Shown one piece after another: positions 1-10,063 of a stretch of DNA of 64,000 nucleotides. The position numbers and the translations under genes are program-made. This DNA comes from Meghimatium bilineatum (Eukaryota > Mollusca > Gastropoda > Stylommatophora > Philomycidae): assembly GCA_034231615.1 (NCBI GenBank), contig CM067306.1, forward strand, positions 43,654,094 through 43,718,093, read 5' to 3'. The notes under the pieces are model-generated. The model had not been told where the DNA came from, searched no databases, and saw only the letters and a list, made by a program, of their open reading frames with translations. Every line of letters starts with the position of its first letter. Position 1 is the stretch's first letter.

Positions 1-270
1 AACGGCCTCTTATATGGTTCATATATGTTGGATTCCGTGGCCTTTTAGAAACTGCGAAGCGTATGTGAATTAGAAGAAATAGGAAAGCGAAGTTAATTGG
101 TGAAGGTAGACACTGAGAAAAAAATCAATAACGTAATAACACAACTAGGTAGAGTGTGTCGGAAATGGATTAATATCGCGGCCCATGCTATAGTGCATGA
201 GCTCGTCCAGTTGCTCGAAAACAGTAGACATAATTATATAAACATACTTCTCATTCAACATAAATACAAA
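1..270. other. Unassigned AT-rich flank
   Basis: No gene, repeat array or element end is recognisable. It lies directly upstream of a LINE RNase H remnant and may be decayed sequence of the same element, but no reverse transcriptase motif is readable. Confidence 0.3.
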
Positions 271-875
271 TAAAAGCGGTTGGGTTTTGTTGCCTACAGA
301 AACGGCGTGAAATTGGTTGAGAAATCTTCAGCATATTCCACTGTTGCTTCGAGCATGATGATGGGGATATAGGGAGTTACAGCAGCTCTTAATTGGTTGA
401 TAACTGATACATCAACACAATCAGAAATACTCACAGACTCTCAAAGCATGCTGCGAAAGATAGTAAAATGCATGCTCAAAAAGGATTGGTTTGATTTTTT
501 TAATAACTCAATTGTCCAGAGCATTACATGGATATACTGTCCCGGCCAATCCAGATTCAGAGGAAATGAGAGATCCGACTTATTGGCAGGCAATGCAGCG
601 ATAAACGGCACATTGCTGAGAAAAGATACAACAGATTCGATGAAGGCAGTCATAAATTCATTGCAATATGAAGATGAGGTTAAAGAGGCAGAGAACTGAG
701 TACGTACACATACACAGAATGTCAGAAATCGTAGTGTCTAGATGTGAGGGTAGGAGAAATAGTCTTTTTCAAAAGACCCGAAGATAATCAACACCTGTCT
801 GGATACACTGCGATTACTGCTGGGAACGGAGAGCGGGGCACTTATGGGTGTTCCCCGAGTGCTGTGATGCTTGTA
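271..875 (+). mobile_element. LINE 3' end: RNase H domain and zinc-knuckle remnant (pseudogene)
   Basis: The main open frame (397-699) reads ILTDSQSM, then ITWIYCPGQSRFRGNERSDLLAG. This is the second half of a non-LTR retrotransposon RNase H, with catalytic Asp in TDSQS and in the ERSDLLA segment. The same frame continues upstream to about 280 (GVKLVEKSSAYST, then VTAALNWL) but is broken by a TAG at 370-372. About 110 bp downstream, in another frame, a C-X2-C-X6-H-X6-C knuckle (809-862) matches the C-terminal zinc motif of LINE ORF2 proteins. One stop and at least one frameshift make it dead. RNase H implies an I/jockey-related clade; the exact clade cannot be assigned by eye. Confidence 0.75.
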
Positions 876-1262
876 TCTAATCACGAAGAATGAATTTCAT
901 TAACTTTTGTTAAAACTATGCCCCCTGAACACTTTTCACAGAAAACAAATACACGCTGGTGTCACTACCAAATGCCGCAGTAGAATTCATTAACAATGTT
1001 CACGCAACAGCTGTGCTGAAACGACATGAGTTTATATTTCTTGTTATTACCTCTTCTTATTTTCTTCTGTTTTCTTCCAGTGACTTATCATTCCGTTAAT
1101 TCACTGTTGCCTTTATTTTGCCAACACTTTGCCATATTTCGCCAATAATTCTGTTATTTTTTCCATAAGGAGCAACTTGATTTTATCACAGGCAGTGAAA
1201 ATAAGATTAAAAAAGTAATAAACTTTCTAAGCTATCAGTGACAAAGTTTTAATGACATTTTT
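876..1262. other. Unassigned AT-rich sequence
   Basis: This may include the 3' UTR of the preceding LINE. No coding frame, terminal repeat or tandem repeat is visible. Confidence 0.3.
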
Positions 1263-1624
1263 CTGATTCTGACATGTACAGAAATGTACTGGCGATATGA
1301 TTCTTGCATGTACAGAAATGTACTGCCGATATGATTCTTGCATGTACAGAAATGTACTGGCGATATGTTTCTTGCATGTACAGAAATGTACTGCCGATAT
1401 GATTCTTGCATGTACAGAAATGTACTGGCGATATGATTCTTGCATGTACAGAAATGCACTGGCGATATGATTCTTGCATGTGTAGAAATGCCCTGGCGAT
1501 ATGATTCTTGCATGTGTAGAAATGCCCTGGCGATATGATTCTTGCATGTACAGAAATGTACTGGCGATATGATTCTTGCATGTACAGAAATGTACTGGCG
1601 ATATGATTCTTGCATGTACAGAAT
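1263..1624. repeat. Minisatellite, 34-bp unit, about 10.6 copies
   Basis: The unit is made of GATATGATTCTTGCATGTAC followed by AGAAATGTACTGGC. The first four units alternate between CTGGCG and CTGCCG, suggesting growth as 68-bp dimers. Two central units carry TGTAGAAATGCCC instead of TGTACAGAAATGTAC. Each standard unit contains an imperfect dyad, TGTACA-GAAA-TGTACT. The minus-strand ORFs of 110-135 residues here are periodic products of the array, not genes. Confidence 0.95.
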
Positions 1625-2279
1625 TATATTGCATATAAATGTGATTGCTAGTGCTAATATGACTAGATATTTAGTATCTTAGATATTTTTCTACGACGAC
1701 GTTTTATATAGATTAGCTTTCATTCAAGCAGGTATAGATTTCTTCACTCATTTCTATCTGTCAGACATTATTTACATTTCAACCTGATATTTGAATATTA
1801 TGCATATCTAGTAAGCCTCATATGTTGCTTCTTTTTATTTTTCTTGCAGTTGTCGTCGTCAAATTAGCATTGTTAAAATTCACGTAATACTGGCAACTTT
1901 TACTTTATTGAAACACAACGCACACGCCATGAATAAATAATTATTTCAGACGTTTCATACTATTGTTTACAGTGTTATTTAAAAGAACAGTTTGATTTCT
2001 GCAATCGTCTAATGGATTGAAAATGCATGTCAATCCATTGCCTAGTTTCAGCAACTTGAAGATAAAGTACTAGTAACATACAATGTATATTTCATAAACA
2101 AAGTTCATGCTTTTGCAGGAAACAAAAACATCACTCAAAGATGGCTAAATTGGTACAAAAGTGTGTGGTTTGTGCACGTGATCATGCATGCAATCTTTTT
2201 CACTGTCCTCCAAAGAACACATTACGAACGAAGAAAAAGAGGATTAGCAAGAAAAGTATGGATTGAATACTTGGCAGGA
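1625..2279. other. Unassigned AT-rich sequence
   Basis: No gene, array or element is recognised in about 650 bp. A short lysine/arginine-rich reading near 2110-2270 has no recognisable domain. Confidence 0.3.
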
Positions 2280-2660
2280 CTAAGTTTCTTCACACTTAAA
2301 GGCTTTCAGTGAGGTCGTAAACGAGTTCGAGTGTCGCGTCTTTTGATCACCTTGAGATAATATGCCTTTCTGCAGTTCACCATAGAGAAGTTTCTCTGGC
2401 AGCCGATAATCTGGCATACGTATCAGATGAACGGCCCAATTAATCTGTGTCCGCATCAGAAGTGTCAATGGATACTAGAACTTTCCATGACAGTGGTTTT
2501 TGGAATGTTGTCTTGAGATCTGGTGTGCATAACTTTACTAAGAGAATTTGTCCGAAAATGTTTGAGATTCCTCACACGTCTTCTATATACAGCCCATGCG
2601 TCATCAGCGTACACCAGTCCTCTGTAAACTATCAGCTTAGTATGTCTGTTAATGCCATTT
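2280..2660 (-). mobile_element. LINE reverse transcriptase C-terminal fragment, minus strand
   Basis: On the minus strand, 2640 down to about 2470 reads AWAVYRRRVRNLKHF and a degraded SQDNIPKTTVMESSSIH. After a frameshift near 2465 it continues INWAVHLIRMPDYRLPEKLL and GELQKGILSQGDQKTRH, then SLKAFK. This order (ETWTVYRRHVRKLEQFH, RWAGHVVRMPD.RLPK, YGEL, GGQKKR, TLKASLK) is the region after the RT domain in a widespread metazoan LINE family, often found as craniofacial-development-protein-2-like models. Stops and one frameshift mark it as dead. Confidence 0.75.
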
Positions 2661-2777
2661 CTACGTCACATGTTTACAATCTGCTGAAAGAGCTGCTTGC
2701 ATTGTCGATTATTATATGCACTTTTCTTATATACATACTTCTCAGATCGTTGGTGTTTGCAATTGTTTTGTATCTCG

Positions 2778-3154
2778 TCTGCTTTCTTACTTAGCCATAA
2801 ATCTCTCCTCTGCTTTCTTACTTAGCCATAAATCCCCTCATCTGCTTTCTTACTTAGCCGTAAATCCCTCATCTGCTTTCTTACTTAGCCATAAATCCCT
2901 TATCTGCTTTCTTACTTAGCCATATATCCCCATATCTTCTTTCTTACTTAGCCATAAATCCCCTCATTTGCTTTCTTACTTAGCCATAAATCCCCTCATC
3001 TGCTTTCTTACTTAGCCATAAATCCATCATCTGCTTTCTTAGCCATAAATCCCCTCATCTTCTTTCTTACTTAGCCATAAATCCCTCATCTGCTTTCTTA
3101 CTTAGCCATAAATCCCCTCATCTGCTTTCTTACTTAGCCATAAATCCCCTCATC
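2778..3154. repeat. Minisatellite, 32-bp unit, about 12 copies
   Basis: The unit is CTGCTTTCTTACTTAGCCAT followed by AAATCCCCTCAT. Units differ by small indels in the CCCC tract, and one has lost TACT. It begins about 120 bp beyond the LINE fragment. Confidence 0.95.
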
Positions 3155-3399
3155 TCTGGCGTAACTTATTTTGTATTATTTTCTATTTGCTGTTCGTGGA
3201 TGTTAAATTACCCAGAAAAACCTGGATTGACATCATGGATATCACGGATATTCTACTTCTATTCATAGACCGAAGAAACTGGATAACATCGACACGTTAC
3301 CCCCCGCATTTCCGGCTCCGTTGCTTAGTAGTAATATGCTCGTTTTGGACTCTCAAGATACAAGGTTCAACTTCCGCCGCTGGAAATTTTGCCTAAGTA

Positions 3400-3520
3400 C
3401 CACTGTCAACATAATAATGAGGATGTTCCTCCTTCGCAAGCGAAGATGAACATGGCAAGAAAAGCAATATATGTGATAACAAGCACAAGAAAAAAAATAT
3501 TTGCAAACATAATAATGATG
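3400..3520 (+). repeat. Dispersed repeat copy, shared with 46018-46115
   Basis: The segment around GTTCCTCCTTCGCAAGCGAA, followed by ATGAACATGGCAAGAAAAGC and an A-rich stretch, matches 46018-46115 with scattered mismatches. Both copies are on the plus strand, and the second precedes an RNase H LINE. The family is not recognised. Confidence 0.6.
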
Positions 3521-3844
3521 AGAAACATAACCATTAGATGTGTAGTGGTGTCACATTACAGACATCAGCACAAAACGCTCCTCAAATACCTCTGTCTTCA
3601 GCTTTTCGAGTGTATAAAAAATCACGTCCGAATTATTCCTTGATGTCAATATACGATTCATTTATGTAAAACGAGGTTATTACCTCTTCCACCTTCAACT
3701 GTTCCTTGCAAATTTATTTTAGAAAAAAACCGTTACTTGTCTAAACTAAAAACGTTACGTTGTTTCATTACAGTGGCAATATACTGAAAATAAACATTGT
3801 CTAGGTAATAAGTAACGACAACACATATAATAATCTCTGTTGTT

Positions 3845-4330
3845 GTTTATTCCCAGGTGGAAGCTGGTTGAAAGCATCCACACTTGCCGTTACGCGTTGG
3901 GTGGAAGCTGTAAGTTTCTGTCCAAGGACAGATGTGATGCGTGAGTTGTGCTGAGTCCGTATTTGTGGAGGGTGGTCGTTATCAATCCATCTCTTTCTCG
4001 GTCTTCCCTTTGTTCTGTATCCAGCTTATAGTTTATTATAACTCTTAGTGGTAATTAGCTTGGGCCCATTCTCATAAGGTGATCAAACCACTTGATCTAC
4101 ATTCTATCTGGCATTCTATATATCTCTGGTACCTGAACAGTATATGTTGATGTATGTATACCCTAATCACTGCCCTGACGAAGTTCCATCTCTTTCATCT
4201 AGGATTTGTGATAAAGACTACATACAGTAGCTTCGTCGACGATTCTGTATTTTAACCATATAGTCATGACAGGCATTTGTAGTTTGGTTATTTAAAATGT
4301 CGATTCTGCAGACATTGAACAGAGTGCCGT
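3845..4330 (-). mobile_element. LINE 3' end (family D), minus strand
   Basis: Minus-strand reading gives IKWFDHLMRMGPKLITTKSY, then GYRTKGRPRKRWIDND: the post-RT segment followed by the basic GRPRKRW motif of LINE ORF2. The extreme 3' sequence (CCACCTGGGAA) and the protein match the fragment at 47226-47660, so both belong to one family. An in-frame stop follows SYNKL, and upstream sequence is too decayed to align by eye. Confidence 0.7.
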
Positions 4331-4431
4331 TTTGTACGCCATCAACTCGCTGCTTATTGTTCTACACTATTACTATCTGAAAGCACGTGATCGTAGAACT
4401 AGCGTGTTCTCTTTCATACGATAATTCAATA

Positions 4432-4434
<3 letters not shown>

Positions 4435-4490
<56 letters not shown>
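4435..4490. repeat. (CT)n microsatellite
   Basis: About 56 bp of CT dinucleotide with two interruptions (CTTTCT). Confidence 0.95.
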
Positions 4491-4491
<1 letters not shown>

Positions 4492-4756
4492 AACGACTTC
4501 GGATGTTACTGAAGCAAATATAATATTTAGAAATAATTTAGAAACACTAAATGATTCTCGATTGTGTAATACATGTGCGTGTCCCTTCCACCCACAAGTA
4601 CAGATTTCCGCAATTTCTTTCATGTTTCCTATTGTTATGTTTAATACATTCTCTCAGCAATTCACTTACAGTAGTACTCTGTATTTCTGCACATGATGAA
4701 ACATATATTATGTGGATCATAATTTACTTTAATTGCTTTGTACGCTATATCGCTAT

Positions 4757-4862
4757 AGTGACATTGTATTGATGGGGTGGTGCATCGATATGATGATATT
4801 GTATCGATGTGGTGATATTGTATCAATGCGGTGATATTGTATCGATATGGTGATATTGTATT
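4757..4862. repeat. Short tandem repeat, 19-bp unit, about 5.5 copies
   Basis: The unit is TGGTGATATTGTATCGATG, with single-base variants. Confidence 0.85.
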
Positions 4863-4909
4863 AAAGAAACTAATTCTAACTAAAGAAATGCCTTTCTTTT
4901 TCGCTTTAT

Positions 4910-5030
4910 ACCACTTTATGCCTTGCAATGCCAAGGGTAGAAGAGTTTTCTGGAGATGGCATTTTGTGTGCTTCATATATGTTGATTTTCATTGACTCAT
5001 ATTTCTGTAATCCATCGTTTGTAAGGTGTG
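4910..5030 (-). mobile_element. LINE family A 3' end, short decayed copy, minus strand
   Basis: The sequence AAGGGTAGAAGAGTTTTCTG and, further on, AATCCATCGTTTGTAA align with the 3' end of LINE family A at 14745-14835 and 63475-63570 (CAGGGGTAGAAGAGTTTTCT, TCCATCGTTTT). Similarity is patchy, and no protein remains. Confidence 0.45.
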
Positions 5031-5780
5031 CCCCTGGATTTGTATGCATCATGTCTGTATAGTAATGCTGTTTGAGGGACACCGTCTCATGGAAGTCTTT
5101 AAGCATGCTAAAACCACTTAATCTGTTGTTTTCCGGAATTGACATAGTGTTTGTTAATCTTTTACGGTTTTGTTTCTGGTCAAATAAAGGTTAAATAAAA
5201 AAAAAACAAAGATGCATTGTATAGTTGCATAGATAGATAAACAAATATAGCTATGTTTATATAATAATGCTTCCTGAAATGAAAAATGTGCAATTATTGA
5301 TTCTAAGTATCGTACCTCCAGTTAGACTACGTGCCATGAATAACAAAGAATAATGCACCCTGAGTGAAAATTACACTCAATATCCGAGTAAATGTGGCAG
5401 TTGAGAGTTGGGAAAACTTTGAGTGAGTGCTTATTGAGGGACGGAATAAAAATCAGAGTATACATGGAATATTAGAATTTTAAAGAATGTGGTTGTTGAA
5501 GTGAATGTTTGTGTCAGCCTCAGAGCAAAATATGTGACATAATAATCAATTTTCAAATGACATTCTGAGTACATAGTGGAAAGTTCAAGTGGCATTGCGA
5601 GTACATACATAGTGGAAAGTTCCAGTGTGGGAGACAAAGATAAAATAGATTTAGAATAACAGTTTCAGTAATAGTGTGAATAACATAAACTCAAATCCGA
5701 TATACGTTCGCGGAATGCGTCACTTATCTTGGCTGGTTAAACTGATCTCGTTTTTGATCAGTGCTCCTTTGATGTACTCT
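5031..5780. other. Unassigned AT-rich sequence with a small duplication
   Basis: There is no gene. Around 5555-5625 a 35-40 bp motif containing GAGTACATAGTGGAAAGTTC occurs twice in tandem. The rest is unassigned. Confidence 0.35.
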
Positions 5781-5783
5781 TTT

Positions 5784-5840
5784 GCCATACAAATTGCCAT
5801 ACAAATTGCCATACAAATTGCCATACAAATTGCCATACAA
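5784..5840. repeat. 12-bp tandem repeat, about 5 copies
   Basis: The unit is GCCATACAAATT, perfectly repeated before degenerating at AAAGTG. Confidence 0.9.
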
Positions 5841-5971
5841 AGTGATCAAAACTTGCTGAATTATCTCTACAATTATTAGGGGCACAAATTGAATTAAATC
5901 ATCGGTTACAATACTGTGACTCTGAAGAACATTGTTGCGCAGAAATAATTATAGTGAATAAGTAAATATAT

Positions 5972-6188
5972 TCCACTTTCTATCTTCTTGGTATATTTCA
6001 CACTTTTTATCTTCTTTTGGAATATTTTACTCACACTTTTTATCTTCTTTTGGAATATTTTACTCACACTTTTTATCTTCTTTTGGAATATTTTACTCAC
6101 ACTTTTTATCTTCTTTTGGAATATTTTACTCACACTTTTTATCTTCTTTTGGAATATTTTACTCACACTTTCTATCAGCTTCTTTCTA
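5972..6188. repeat. Minisatellite, 33-bp unit, left part, interrupted by a SINE
   Basis: Five near-identical units of CACTTTTTATCTTCTTTTGG followed by AATATTTTACTCA are flanked by diverged units. A tRNA-type SINE follows at once, and the same ACTCACAATTTCTATC motif resumes after it. The periodic ORFs on both strands are artefacts of the 33-bp (11-codon) unit. Confidence 0.9.
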
Positions 6189-6196
6189 TGTATTAA

Positions 6197-6457
6197 GGGA
6201 GCCGCGTAGCACAGTGGTTAGCCCACTGACTTCGCATATCCTGGGTTCATTCCCCAGTTGAGGCGGAAATGCTTTTCAGATCGCAACGGCTCCCCGGTCG
6301 ACCCAGCCTTAAATGGGTACCGGATTAACCCGGGAAGTAAAGACTGCGAGGGAGAGGAGATGGCTACCGCGCTCATTTGCAGAGCCTCTGAAACGTGAGA
6401 TCGCTAACATCTCACACCCCTACGGCATTGATAAATGCTATGGGTTACTTTACTTAC
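6197..6457 (+). mobile_element. tRNA-derived SINE (SINE1), copy 1
   Basis: The 5' part has a Pol III A box TAGCACAGTGG (6207-6217) and a B box GGTTCATTCC (6244-6253) at tRNA-like spacing. A tRNA-unrelated body (GAGGCGGAAATGCTTTT) follows, ending CTATGGGTTACTTTACTTAC. A short direct repeat GTATTAA flanks it (6190-6196 and 6458-6464), consistent with a target-site duplication. A second, longer-headed copy is at 62541-62829. It lies inside a 33-bp minisatellite. It is a SINE rather than a tRNA gene because no acceptor stem closes and the body continues for about 200 bp. Confidence 0.85.
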
Positions 6458-6830
6458 GTATTAAATTCACACTTTCAATCATTTTTGTTGTTGCTATGTA
6501 TCACTCACACATTCTATCTTTATGCCATATCCCACTCACGCGTTATATCACCTTCTTGCTATGTATCCCACTCATCCTTTCTATCTGTTGATTGTTAAAT
6601 TCACACTCACACTTTATATCATCTTCTTCTTCGTACATGCCACTCACAATTTCTATCATTTTCTCGGTATATCCAACACAACTTTGTATCTGCTTCTTCG
6701 CCGCATTTTCACTCACAATTTCGATCAACATTCTTGTCATATCCCACTCACAGCAATGTATTTGCGTCTTCCTATATAACATTCATAATTTCTTTGTATT
6801 TCTTGGTATACTCCACTTCTTTCTAGTATT
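6458..6830. repeat. Diverged minisatellite, right part of the SINE-interrupted array
   Basis: About ten degenerate units built on TCACTCACAATTTCTATC plus CTTCTT and TATGTATCCCA, of variable length (30-50 bp). They match the edge units left of SINE1, so the SINE inserted into a pre-existing array. Confidence 0.7.
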
Positions 6831-6949
6831 ACTGCTATTACAATGTACACATTTATTGCTAGTACCAAATACAAAAGTACAAAAAATTAAAAAATAACAA
6901 ATAGAAAGTTAAATTAGAAGCGAAACTGATAATGCTAAGACCTTTTATT

Positions 6950-7350
6950 TTTCCAGTTGCAACATACGATTGTGAAACATGGACACTAAGAAAAACAGCG
7001 GTAAAGTGGACCGACGTCTTTGAGATAAAATGCTACAGAAAGATACGTAGAATATCATGGAAGAAAAACTCAGATATTTTAAACACATTGAGGATGTAGA
7101 GTGTTGGTTACTAAACACAATAACAAAAAGAAAACTACAACTGTATGGTCATATAAAGAGACAGAGAAGTTTAGAAAGACAAATAATGAAGGGTAGATCA
7201 TCTAAGTGAAGGAGAAACGGCAGACCAAGAACGACGATAGACTGACGACATTAAAGATAACATGAATACGTCATCGGAAAATGCAACACGCATGGCCCAA
7301 GACGGAGAATGCTTCAAGGAGTTCATTGGGAAGACAACATTCTGGATAGA
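6950..7350 (+). mobile_element. LINE post-RT fragment (family F), plus strand
   Basis: Plus-strand frames read YDCETWTLRKTAVKWTDVFE, then IKCYRKIRRISWKKN. After frameshifts come KRKLQLYGHIKRQRSLERQI, RRNGRPRTT and ATRMAQDGECFKEFIGK. This is the usual order YGCETWTL.., FE.KCYRKILRISW, GHI.R, GRPRTRW, A.DR..W in LINE ORF2 C-termini. Several stops and frameshifts make it non-functional. The sequence before it is minisatellite. Confidence 0.75.
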
Positions 7351-7496
7351 ATACGTCACATGACAAAATTCAGCAACATAAACCTGATCACATTATTCAA
7401 GCAATCATCTCCACCATGTTTTTCTTGTCGTCCATCATCGCTGAACAACACAAAAATCGTCATCAATATTTTGCTCATCACATTTTTTCTATTTTC

Positions 7497-7683
7497 AGGT
7501 GTTGCCTCAAACATTCTTGGAATCCTAACTAGATATGAGAATAGTGTGTGTGTTTGTGTGTGTGTGTGTGTGAGATGTTGCCTCAAACATGCAAACACTG
7601 ACAGTATCTATGAGATTAGTATGTGTGTGTGTGTGTGTGATGTTGCCTCAGACATGCAAACACTGACAGTATCTATGAGATTA

Positions 7684-7719
<36 letters not shown>

Positions 7720-8012
7720 TGTTGCCTCAGACATGCAAACACTCACAGTATCTATGAGATTAGTATATGTGTGTGTGTGTGTGTGTGTGTGATGTTGCCT
7801 CAAACATACAGACACTTGCAGTATATATGAGATTAGTATGTGTGTGTGTGTGTGTGTGTGTGTGATGTTGCCTCAGACATGCAAACACTGGCAGTATCTA
7901 TGAGATTAGTATGTGTGTGTGATGTTGCCTCAAACATACAGACACTTGCAGTATATATGAGATTAGTATGTGTGTGTGTGTGTGTGTGTGATATTGCCTC
8001 AAACATGCATGC
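7497..8012. repeat. Composite tandem array: (GT)n plus a conserved 50-bp block, 8 copies
   Basis: Each unit has ATGTTGCCTCARACATRCAR, ACACTKRCAGTATMTATGAG and ATTAGTAT, then a (GT)n run of varying length. Eight blocks are seen at roughly 60-78-bp spacing. The first block (7497-7550) has a divergent second half. Two block types (GACATGCAAACACT and AACATACAGACACT) partly alternate near the right end. Cys/Val-rich ORFs here come from the GT runs. Confidence 0.9.
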
Positions 8013-8140
8013 ACTGGCATTAGGAACTGACAATCTTGCTAGTCGACTGTCTCTGACAGTGTATTGTCTCTCTTGACATGATCAAGTTCACGTGAGGTAT
8101 TGATTGCTACTGTCGGTACATGATGTGATTTAGCTACTGA

Positions 8141-8295
8141 TTCCGCATAGGGTGGATGTATCAGGCCAGTGACGCAATAAAACGGCGACAGAACGCATTT
8201 CCATTCTCTGGACTACGTCCTGCTGGAAATCTATTAGAGCATTGTTCTTTTACAAGAGAGATTCAGCGGGAGTTTAAGAATGAACGTTTAAAAGA
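8141..8295 (+). mobile_element. SINE2 copy a, plus strand
   Basis: It matches the SINE2 copies at 44637 and 54039: GGTGGATGTATCAGGCCAGT, CCATTCTCTGGACTACGTCC, TGCTGGAAATCTATTAGAG, GATTCAGCGGGAGTTTAAG and AATGAACG. The (GAA)n tail is degraded to TTTAAAAGAG. No target duplication is evident. Confidence 0.8.
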
Positions 8296-8365
8296 GATTA
8301 ATCTACTGATTGACGTTTTCTGAAGTGAAAGATGACATATTCTCATATATAGTAATATATCAATA

Positions 8366-8740
8366 CAGTCATTCCTCGCTACTTCTCGGTTCATTTATCG
8401 CGGTCTCAGTATATCGCGGATTTCTAAAAAAACATATTTAAAGTATGTACACTTTAGTTGCATCTACGTATGTATATTATACACGTATAATATTTATATT
8501 ATTTATACATTATTTTATGTATGTTATTTATACTATTAATATTGTATTTACATGTTTGAAACTATTCTTTAATGTTCTAATGGTAACATATGGTTATATG
8601 GTTTCATATACACTTATTGATATTATACATACACAAAAATGTACGTGCGTTAAAAATGAGAGGATTACACTACTTCGCGGTTTTTCACTTATCGCGGCCG
8701 GATCTGGTCCCTATTAACCGCGATAAGTGAGGGATGACTG
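8366..8740. mobile_element. MITE of pogo/Tigger (Tc1-mariner) type, 375 bp
   Basis: The left end CAGTCATTCCTCGCTACTTC matches, inverted, the right end (GATAAGTGAGGGATGACTG). Both ends are flanked by TA (8364-8365 and 8741-8742), the target duplication of Tc1/mariner elements. TATCGCGG motifs recur in the subterminal regions, and the right end folds into a hairpin (ACTTATCGCGG pairs with ACCGCGATAAGT). There is no transposase ORF; the interior is AT-rich filler, so the copy is non-autonomous. Confidence 0.85.
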
Positions 8741-8835
8741 TAAACTAATATGTAATATTATCATATATCTAGAGAAATGAAATCTTGTAAAGGATTTACT
8801 TCATTTTACACAGTTTACCACATATGTACAGTGTA

Positions 8836-8930
8836 CCTCTCATCGAAAGGCACTCCGCGTACATGGAGTACCACTCATAGTACGTAATTCCGTAACTTCA
8901 GGCGATAACAATAATAGGACCCATAACTCG
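8836..8930 (-). mobile_element. SINE3 partial copy, minus strand
   Basis: The segment with GGCACTCCGCGTACATGGAG and TACCACTCATAGTACGTAAT aligns, reverse-complemented, with 25815-25895 of the tRNA-headed SINE3 copy. The tRNA-like head is not present here. Confidence 0.55.
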
Positions 8931-8974
8931 TCATGATCGTAGTCGTGCCACGCTGGAGACATCAGTCCGAAATG

Positions 8975-9140
8975 CACTCCAAACACCTATGTCCTCAGCC
9001 ATTCGGGGACTGTAGAACATTCATGCTCAGACCATTTCTTTAATTGATCGATCCAGGATTGTCTTTCTCTATTTGTCTCCTTTTTCCTCGACCGCTCCTT
9101 GCACAATACGTTTAGGAACTAAAAATAGAGTATTCTGAAG
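8975..9140 (-). mobile_element. LINE 3' end fragment, minus strand
   Basis: The minus strand reads LCKERSRKKETNRERQSWID, then QLKKWSEHE. This corresponds to the LINE tail motif GRKRGRPRKRW.DNIKEWT, followed by a degraded MAEDR-like stretch in another frame. It is only about 45 codons long, so the family is not resolved. Confidence 0.5.
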
Positions 9141-9324
9141 GTCCACTACTGCTTGTGTGGGTCAACACGATACCTCATGATAATGACTACACATACATCC
9201 GCAAAAAAGTGAAAATATAGGAATAATCGCTCCGCAAAGCCAACACACAACACACGCTAACAATAGTTTGGTCATATAAAAATACATCACATCTTGCAGG
9301 ATGTACTATAGGTAATAGTGACAC

Positions 9325-9564
9325 TCACGTTTTACTATAGGCACACTTGTACAACATTCATGATTTATTATAGGCACACTTGTACAACATTCATGATATA
9401 TTATAGGCACACTTGTACAACATTCATGATTTATTATAGTCACACTTGTACAACATTCATGATTTATTATAGTCACACTTGTACAACATTCATGATTTAT
9501 TATAGGCACACTTGTACAACAGTCATGATTTATTATAGTCATACTTATACAACATGTACGATTT
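9325..9564. repeat. Minisatellite, 33-bp unit, left part, interrupted by a LINE
   Basis: About seven units of TTTATTATAGGCACACTTGT followed by ACAACATTCATGA, with GGCACA/GTCACA variants. The array resumes after the LINE at 10064. Confidence 0.9.
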
Positions 9565-10063
9565 TGCAATTTATGCAGAACCAATGCTATCAATGTCAAC
9601 AACAAACATCTTATCCAATGTATCTTCATTCCAACCTTGTGCTACCAGTGTCAAACATGGTCCTTAACAGCAAAACATAAGAGACAACTGGTTACAACAG
9701 AGATGAGATGTCTGAGAAAAGCCACAGGAGTGACCACAAGACACAGAATTAGAAACGATATAATAAGAGAAAGAGTGGGTGTCATATCAATTCTACAATA
9801 CATACAAAACCAACAGATAGAATGGTTTGGCCATCTGGAAAGAATGCCGTGTGATTCATTAGTTTATAAAGCATATATGAAGAGAGGAGAAGCGAAAGAA
9901 GAGCTACGAGTAGACCTAGAGTACGCTGGATCGACAACATCAAAGAGACATTACACAAACACCAAATAACATTATCTGATGCTGCCAGAAAAGCGAGAAC
10001 AAGAACATTGTATCTCCCTAGACACCCGTAAAGGGTAAAAGAGGAAAGAAGAAGAAGAAGAAG
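9565..10063 (+). mobile_element. LINE 3' fragment (family C) with (GAA)n tail, inside a minisatellite
   Basis: The plus strand reads LCYQCQTWSLTAKHKRQLVT, then TEMRCLRKATGVTTRHRIRN, IIRERVGVISILQYI and QIEWFGHLERMP. The 3' end is AGGAAAGAAGAAGAAGAAG. The order is PTL.YG..W, T.EMR.LR...G....D..RN..IRE, Q..W.GHL.RM, i.e. the C-terminal third of a LINE ORF2, here 5'-truncated. It sits between two halves of one minisatellite; the sequence CTTATACAACATGTACGATT left of it resembles CCTATACAATATGTACGATT right of it, either a target duplication or the array period. Confidence 0.8.

Noticed and set aside
1263..1624. CRISPR-like regular repeats
   Set aside because: Units are directly contiguous with no unique spacers. 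The same holds for the arrays at 2778, 12646, 37305, 45262 and 58390. The sequence is eukaryotic.
4426..4623. Minus-strand ORF ending in an Arg/Glu tail
   Set aside because: The tail is (CT)n read in reverse as REREREKE; the rest has no domain.
6197..6280. tRNA gene
   Set aside because: A and B boxes are present, but no cloverleaf closes and the sequence continues into a 200-bp SINE body shared with 62541. The head at 25695 is rejected for the same reason.
7309..7719. 136-codon ORF with a Cys/Val tail
   Set aside because: It starts in LINE debris and ends in (GT)n translated as VCVCVC.
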